From Hyphomicrobiales bacterium (GTDB lineage: Bacteria > Pseudomonadota > Alphaproteobacteria > Rhizobiales > Beijerinckiaceae), in NCBI GenBank assembly GCA_027483505.1, contig JAIXUP010000087.1, positions 28,741 through 92,740 of the forward strand: a stretch of DNA of 64,000 bases, written 5' to 3'. The notes beneath the pieces were generated by a model. That model saw only the letters and a list, made by a program, of their open reading frames with translations, was not told the origin of the DNA and ran no database searches. Below, one piece after another: positions 59,896 to 64,000 of the stretch; within the stretch, counting starts at the first letter, position 1, and each line of letters opens with the position of its first letter. Made by a program: the position numbers and the translations under genes.

Positions 59896-62800
59896 ATGAA
59901 GATCGAGCGTCGCTATACCAAGGCGGGCCAGTCAGCCTACACGGCCATCACCTTTCGCGAGACGGTGAGCGAGATCCGCAACCCCGACGGCTCGATCGTC
60001 TTTCGCCTCGAAGGCATCGAGGTGCCCGAGGCGTGGAGCCAGGTGGCATCCGACGTTCTTGCCCAGAAGTACTTCCGCAAGGCCGGCGTGCCCGCCGCCC
60101 TGAAGAAGGTCGAGGAGAACGACGTGCCGTCCTTCCTCTGGCGCTCCGTGCCCGACGAGAAGGCGCTGGCCAAGCTGCCGGAAGACAAGCGCTACATCTC
60201 CGAGATCTCGTCCAAGCAGGTCTTCGACCGCCTCGCGGGCTGCTGGACCTATTGGGGCTGGAAGGGCAAGTACTTCACCGCCGAGGCCGACGCCCAGGCC
60301 TTCTATGACGAGCTGCGCTTCATGCTGGCCCAGCAGATGGTCGCGCCGAACTCACCGCAATGGTTCAACACCGGCCTGCACTGGGCTTATGGCATTGACG
60401 GCCCAAGCCAGGGCCACTTCTACGTCGACTGGCAGACCGGCAAGCTGGTCAAGTCCAAGTCGTCCTATGAGCACCCTCAGCCCCATGCCTGCTTCATCCA
60501 GGGCGTGGCCGATGACCTCGTCAACGAAGGCGGAATCATGGACCTTTGGGTCCGCGAGGCGCGCCTGTTCAAGTACGGTTCCGGCACCGGTTCGAACTTT
60601 TCGGCCTTGCGCGGTGACGGCGAACGCCTTGCCGGCGGCGGCCGTTCCTCCGGCCTGATGAGCTTCCTCAAGATCGGCGACCGCGCGGCGGGCGCGATCA
60701 AGTCGGGCGGCACCACGCGGCGCGCCGCCAAGATGGTCGTGGTCGACGCCGACCATCCCGACATCGAGACCTACATCGACTGGAAGGTGAAGGAGGAGCA
60801 GAAGGTTGCCGCCCTCGTCACCGGTTCAAAGGTCGTCCAGAAGCACATGAAGGCCGTGATGAAGGCCTGCATCAACTGCGATGGCACCGGCGACGACTGC
60901 TTCAATCCGGAGAAGAACCCGGTCCTGAAGAAGGAAATCAAGCTCGCCCGCCGCGCAATGGTGCCGGACAACTACATCAAGCGCGTCATCCAGTTCGCCA
61001 GGCAGGGCTACACCGAGATCGCCTTCGACACCTATGACACCGATTGGGATTCAGAAGCCTACAACACGGTCGCCGGCCAGAACTCCAACAACTCTGTCTC
61101 GATCAAGGACGATTTCCTGCGCGCCGTCGAGACCGATGGCGACTGGAAGCTGATCGCCCGCACCACCGGCAAGCCGACCAAGACCCTGAAGGCCCGCGAT
61201 CTGTGGGAGAAGATCGGCTACGCCGCCTGGGCCTCCGCCGATCCGGGCCTGCACTTCAACTCGACCATGAACGACTGGCACACCTGCCCGGCGTCCGGCC
61301 CGATCCGCGCCTCGAACCCGTGCTCGGAATACATGTTCCTGGACGACACGGCCTGCAACCTGGCTTCGGCCAACCTGCTGCAGTTCTATGACCGCGGCAC
61401 GCGGGCCTTCGACCATGCTGGCTATGAGCACCTGTGCCGCCTGTGGACCATCGTTCTCGAAATCTCGGTGATGATGGCGCAGTTCCCGTCGAAGCCGATC
61501 GCAGAACTGTCCTACGAGTACCGCACGCTCGGCCTCGGCTATGCCAACATCGGCGGGCTGCTGATGACCATGGGCCTCGGTTATGACTCCGACGAGGGCA
61601 GGGCGCTTGGCGGCGCACTGACCGCGATCATGACCGGCATCGCCTATGCCACCTCCGCCGAGATGGCGAAGGAGCTCGGGCCGTTCCCCGGCGCGGTCCG
61701 CACCGATGCCGAAGGCAAGACCAACACCCAGCACATGCTGCGCGTGATGCGCAATCACCGCCGCGCCGCCTATGGCGAGGCGACTGGCTATGAAGGCCTG
61801 TCGGTGGCGCCCGTGCCGCTCGATCATGCCTCATGCCCGGAGCCCGTCCTGGTCGAACGCGCCAAGGCCGCCTGGGACAAGGCGCTGGCGCTCGGCGAGA
61901 AGCATGGCTACCGCAACGCCCAGGCGACCGTGATTGCGCCAACCGGCACGATCGGGCTCGTGATGGACTGCGACACCACCGGCATCGAACCCGACTTCGC
62001 GCTGGTCAAGTTCAAGAAGCTCGCCGGCGGCGGCTACTTCAAGATCATCAACCGCGCCGTCCCCGACGCGCTGCGCAGCCTCGGCTATTCCGAAGCGCAG
62101 ATCGCCGAAATGGAGGTCTACGCGGTGGGCCATGGCTCGATCGCGCAGGCGCCCGCCATCAACCACGCCACGCTGGCCGCCAAGGGCTTCACGCCGGAGA
62201 AGATCGACGCGGTCGAGAAGGGCATGAAGAGCGCCTTCGACATCAAGTTCGTCTTCAACAAGTGGACGATCGGTGAGGATTTCCTCACCGGCACGCTCAA
62301 GGTTCCGACCGAGAAGCTGAATGATCCGGGCTTCGACCTGCTCGTCCATCTCGGCTTCTCCAAGGCCGACATCGAGGCCGCCAACATCCATGTCTGCGGT
62401 GCGATGACCCTGGAAGGCGCCCCCTTCCTCAAGACCGAGCACTACAACGTGTTCGATTGCGCCAACCCGTGCGGACGCCTCGGCAAGCGCTATCTGTCGG
62501 TCGAAAGCCACATCCGCATGATGGCGGCGGCGCAGCCCTTCATCTCGGGCGCGATCTCCAAGACCATCAACATGCCGAACGAGGCCACGGTCGAGGACTG
62601 CAAGAACGCCTACATGCTGTCCTGGCGCCTCGCGCTCAAGGCCAACGCGCTCTACCGCGACGGCTCCAAGCTCTCGCAGCCGCTGAACTCGGCCCTCATC
62701 GCCGATGAGGACGAGGACGCGGATGACGCGATCGAGGCGATGATGGCGATGCCGGCTGCCGCCAAGGCCGCCGCGCTCTCCGAGAAGATCGTCGAGCGCA

Positions 62801-63648
62801 TCATCGAGCGCGTCGAACGCAACCGCGAGCGCGAGCGCCTGCCCGATCGCCGCAAGGGCTACACCCAGAAGGCGGTCGTGGGCGGCCACAAGGTCTACCT
62901 GCGCACCGGCGAATATCATGACGGCCGTATCGGCGAGATCTTCATCGACATGCACAAGGAAGGCGCCGCCTTCCGCTCGCTGATGAACAACTTCGCCATC
63001 GCGGTGTCGCTCGGCCTGCAATACGGCGTGCCGCTGGAGGAGTATGTCGAGGCCTTCACATTCACGCGCTTCGAGCCGGCCGGCTTCGTGCAGGGCAACG
63101 AGGCGATCAAGAACGCGACCTCGATCCTCGACTATGTCTTCCGCGAACTCGCCATCTCCTACCTGCAGCGCTTCGATCTGGCGCATGTCGACCCCTCCGA
63201 GATCGGCAACACCGTGCTCGGCAAGGGCGAGGCGCAGTCGGACCTCGGCGCGCCGGCCCAGAATGCGGCCCAGCAGGCCGTGTCGAAGGGCCTGCTGCGC
63301 TCCAAGACCGACAAGCTGATGCTGATCTCCGGCGGCATGGCGGCTGGTTCCCCGGTCTCCGCCGTGGCCAGCGCCCCGGCCGCGGCCTACGGCCTCGCCA
63401 CCGTCGGCGCGACCGCGCTGAAGCCCGAGCCCAACATGGATGTGACGCTCACAGAAGCCGAACTCGCCAAGATGGGCTTCGCCTCTCCCGCCGCCCAGCC
63501 AGCACGCAGCGCAGCCGACAAGCGCGCCGAAGCCATCATGAAGGGCTATGTCGGCGATTCATGCGGCGAATGCGGCAACTTCACGCTCGTGCGCAACGGC
63601 ACCTGCCTGAAGTGCGACACCTGTGGGTCAACGACGGGGTGTAGTTGA
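59896..63648 (+). CDS. nrdJ: B12-dependent (class II) ribonucleoside-diphosphate reductase
   Basis: Reduces ribonucleotides to deoxyribonucleotides with adenosylcobalamin, so needs no oxygen. [12 protein letters not shown] and [21 protein letters not shown] lie in the N-terminal third. The active-site Cys pair region is [20 protein letters not shown] (about 452-475), with NPCSEY holding the thiyl-radical Cys. [20 protein letters not shown] follows near 675. A TSCPD-type domain covers about 980-1090. The C-terminal [19 protein letters not shown] is a zinc-ribbon-like set that also supplies redox thiols. 1250 residues, full alphaproteobacterial length. ATG 59896 overlaps a 12-codon open frame (ATGA). 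Confidence 0.95.
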   Translation: MKIERRYTKAGQSAYTAITFRETVSEIRNPDGSIVFRLEGIEVPEAWSQVASDVLAQKYFRKAGVPAALKKVEENDVPSFLWRSVPDEKALAKLPEDKRYISEISSKQVFDRLAGCWTYWGWKGKYFTAEADAQAFYDELRFMLAQQMVAPNSPQWFNTGLHWAYGIDGPSQGHFYVDWQTGKLVKSKSSYEHPQPHACFIQGVADDLVNEGGIMDLWVREARLFKYGSGTGSNFSALRGDGERLAGGGRSSGLMSFLKIGDRAAGAIKSGGTTRRAAKMVVVDADHPDIETYIDWKVKEEQKVAALVTGSKVVQKHMKAVMKACINCDGTGDDCFNPEKNPVLKKEIKLARRAMVPDNYIKRVIQFARQGYTEIAFDTYDTDWDSEAYNTVAGQNSNNSVSIKDDFLRAVETDGDWKLIARTTGKPTKTLKARDLWEKIGYAAWASADPGLHFNSTMNDWHTCPASGPIRASNPCSEYMFLDDTACNLASANLLQFYDRGTRAFDHAGYEHLCRLWTIVLEISVMMAQFPSKPIAELSYEYRTLGLGYANIGGLLMTMGLGYDSDEGRALGGALTAIMTGIAYATSAEMAKELGPFPGAVRTDAEGKTNTQHMLRVMRNHRRAAYGEATGYEGLSVAPVPLDHASCPEPVLVERAKAAWDKALALGEKHGYRNAQATVIAPTGTIGLVMDCDTTGIEPDFALVKFKKLAGGGYFKIINRAVPDALRSLGYSEAQIAEMEVYAVGHGSIAQAPAINHATLAAKGFTPEKIDAVEKGMKSAFDIKFVFNKWTIGEDFLTGTLKVPTEKLNDPGFDLLVHLGFSKADIEAANIHVCGAMTLEGAPFLKTEHYNVFDCANPCGRLGKRYLSVESHIRMMAAAQPFISGAISKTINMPNEATVEDCKNAYMLSWRLALKANALYRDGSKLSQPLNSALIADEDEDADDAIEAMMAMPAAAKAAALSEKIVERIIERVERNRERERLPDRRKGYTQKAVVGGHKVYLRTGEYHDGRIGEIFIDMHKEGAAFRSLMNNFAIAVSLGLQYGVPLEEYVEAFTFTRFEPAGFVQGNEAIKNATSILDYVFRELAISYLQRFDLAHVDPSEIGNTVLGKGEAQSDLGAPAQNAAQQAVSKGLLRSKTDKLMLISGGMAAGSPVSAVASAPAAAYGLATVGATALKPEPNMDVTLTEAELAKMGFASPAAQPARSAADKRAEAIMKGYVGDSCGECGNFTLVRNGTCLKCDTCGSTTGCS

Positions 63649-63680
63649 GCCCATCAGCTGCAGGAGCACCGGATCTTGCC

Positions 63681-63715
63681 GCATGGATGGTCGGGCTTGA
63701 CCCGACCATCCATGC
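63681..63715. repeat. REP-like palindrome after nrdJ
   Basis: GCATGGATGGTCGGG (63681-63695) and CCCGACCATCCATGC (63701-63715) form a perfect 15-bp stem with loop CTTGA. The core (ATGG..CGGGCTTGACCCG..CCAT) resembles palindromes dispersed in Hyphomicrobiales genomes. 33 bases past the nrdJ stop, so it may also help terminate nrdJ, though no T-tract follows. Confidence 0.75.
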
Positions 63716-63855
63716 CTCGACCCTCGGTTCATGTGCGGCGGCGCAGTGGCAGCAGCGCATGGGCTTCAGCCGGCCAACCTGGCCCAGAGGCCAACACTGC
63801 AACCGATGGCGCCATTGGCCATTGCGCCACCCTTGCAAACCGCCTATCCCGCCTC

Positions 63856-64000
63856 GATGAGCAAATCACAGGAAGCGCACGTGGAAACACGCGACAGCAA
63901 CGGCACGGTGCTGGGCGAGGGTGACAACGTCACGCTGATCAAGGACCTCAAGGTCAAGGGCATGTCAGTGACGCTGAAGCGTGGCGCCTTGGTGCGCGGC
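63856..64000 (+). CDS. PhnA/YjdM-like protein, 5' part
   Basis: Cut by the window end after 48 codons. DSNGTVLGEGDNVTLIKDLK and VKGMSVTLKRGALVRG match the C-terminal SH3-like domain of the PhnA/YjdM family, annotated as alkylphosphonate utilisation although that role is doubtful. This is the short alphaproteobacterial form lacking the N-terminal zinc ribbon. Start is uncertain: ATG 63856, or GTG 63880, which has AGGAAG at good spacing. Confidence 0.78.

Noticed and set aside
61831..63186. A 451-codon minus-strand frame opposite nrdJ
   Set aside because: Shadow of NrdJ codon bias, with no motif and no ribosome-binding site.

Overview
The window is a GC-rich (mid-60s %) chromosomal segment of an alphaproteobacterium, most likely order Hyphomicrobiales (Rhizobiales). 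Gene orders typical of that group support this: rseP-bamA-lpxD-fabZ-lpxA-lpxI-lpxB-gltA, gltX/comEC/lexA-moeA-moaC-trpC-trpD-trpG, ppiD-trpE, and tpiA-secG-pyrG. Group-typical single genes point the same way: LpxI instead of LpxH, the complex I accessory subunit NDUFA12, a DUF2155 protein, Aap-type amino-acid permease genes, a GTTC-N7-GTTC LexA box and a B12-dependent ribonucleotide reductase. No rRNA, CRISPR array, insertion sequence or prophage was seen. Genus cannot be fixed by reading alone.

Layout. 1-8431: outer-membrane biogenesis and lipid A run (rseP, bamA, lpxD, fabZ, lpxA, lpxI, lpxB), mostly with stop/start overlaps. 8490-18762: gltA and gltX on the minus strand, comEC on the plus strand, then a minus-strand run trpG-trpD-trpC-moaC-moeA-lexA. 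18958-22962: two tandem plus-strand TadG-like von Willebrand proteins sit between trpG and trpE. 23035-32598: trpE and ppiD (minus), tpiA, a small secreted protein, a class V aminotransferase, secG, pyrG, a VOC protein and a DUF350 membrane protein. 32613-40770: osmoregulated periplasmic glucan genes opgG-opgH (minus), then glmU and glmS, which make UDP-GlcNAc, and a DUF502 protein.

40836-45060: a catabolic operon of diaminopropionate ammonia-lyase, N-carbamoyl-D-amino-acid hydrolase, a metal-dependent amidohydrolase and a RidA protein, followed by an ICMT-like methyltransferase. Together they suggest ring opening or deacylation, decarbamoylation, then PLP-dependent elimination to pyruvate and ammonia, with RidA removing the enamine intermediate. 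45066-47044: two tandem exported GH25 lysozyme-like hydrolases. 47486-51009: aapJ-aapQ-aapM without the usual aapP ATPase gene. 51013-55549: mgtE, a polysaccharide deacetylase, tRNA-Leu(GAG), a FliN-like SpoA protein, lipB, a YdeI/OmdA-like protein and a small lipoprotein. 55655-59124: mccB, aat, DUF2155 and NDUFA12. 59125-63648: a long regulatory spacer with a candidate NrdR box, then nrdJ. 63649-64000: a strong palindrome and the start of a PhnA/YjdM-like gene cut by the window edge.

Most of the window is core metabolism. The parts most worth a second look are the carbamoylase/DpaL/RidA operon, the TadG pair placed inside the trp region, the inverted repeat that brackets the lexA promoter, the aap operon lacking its ATPase gene, and the nrdJ leader.
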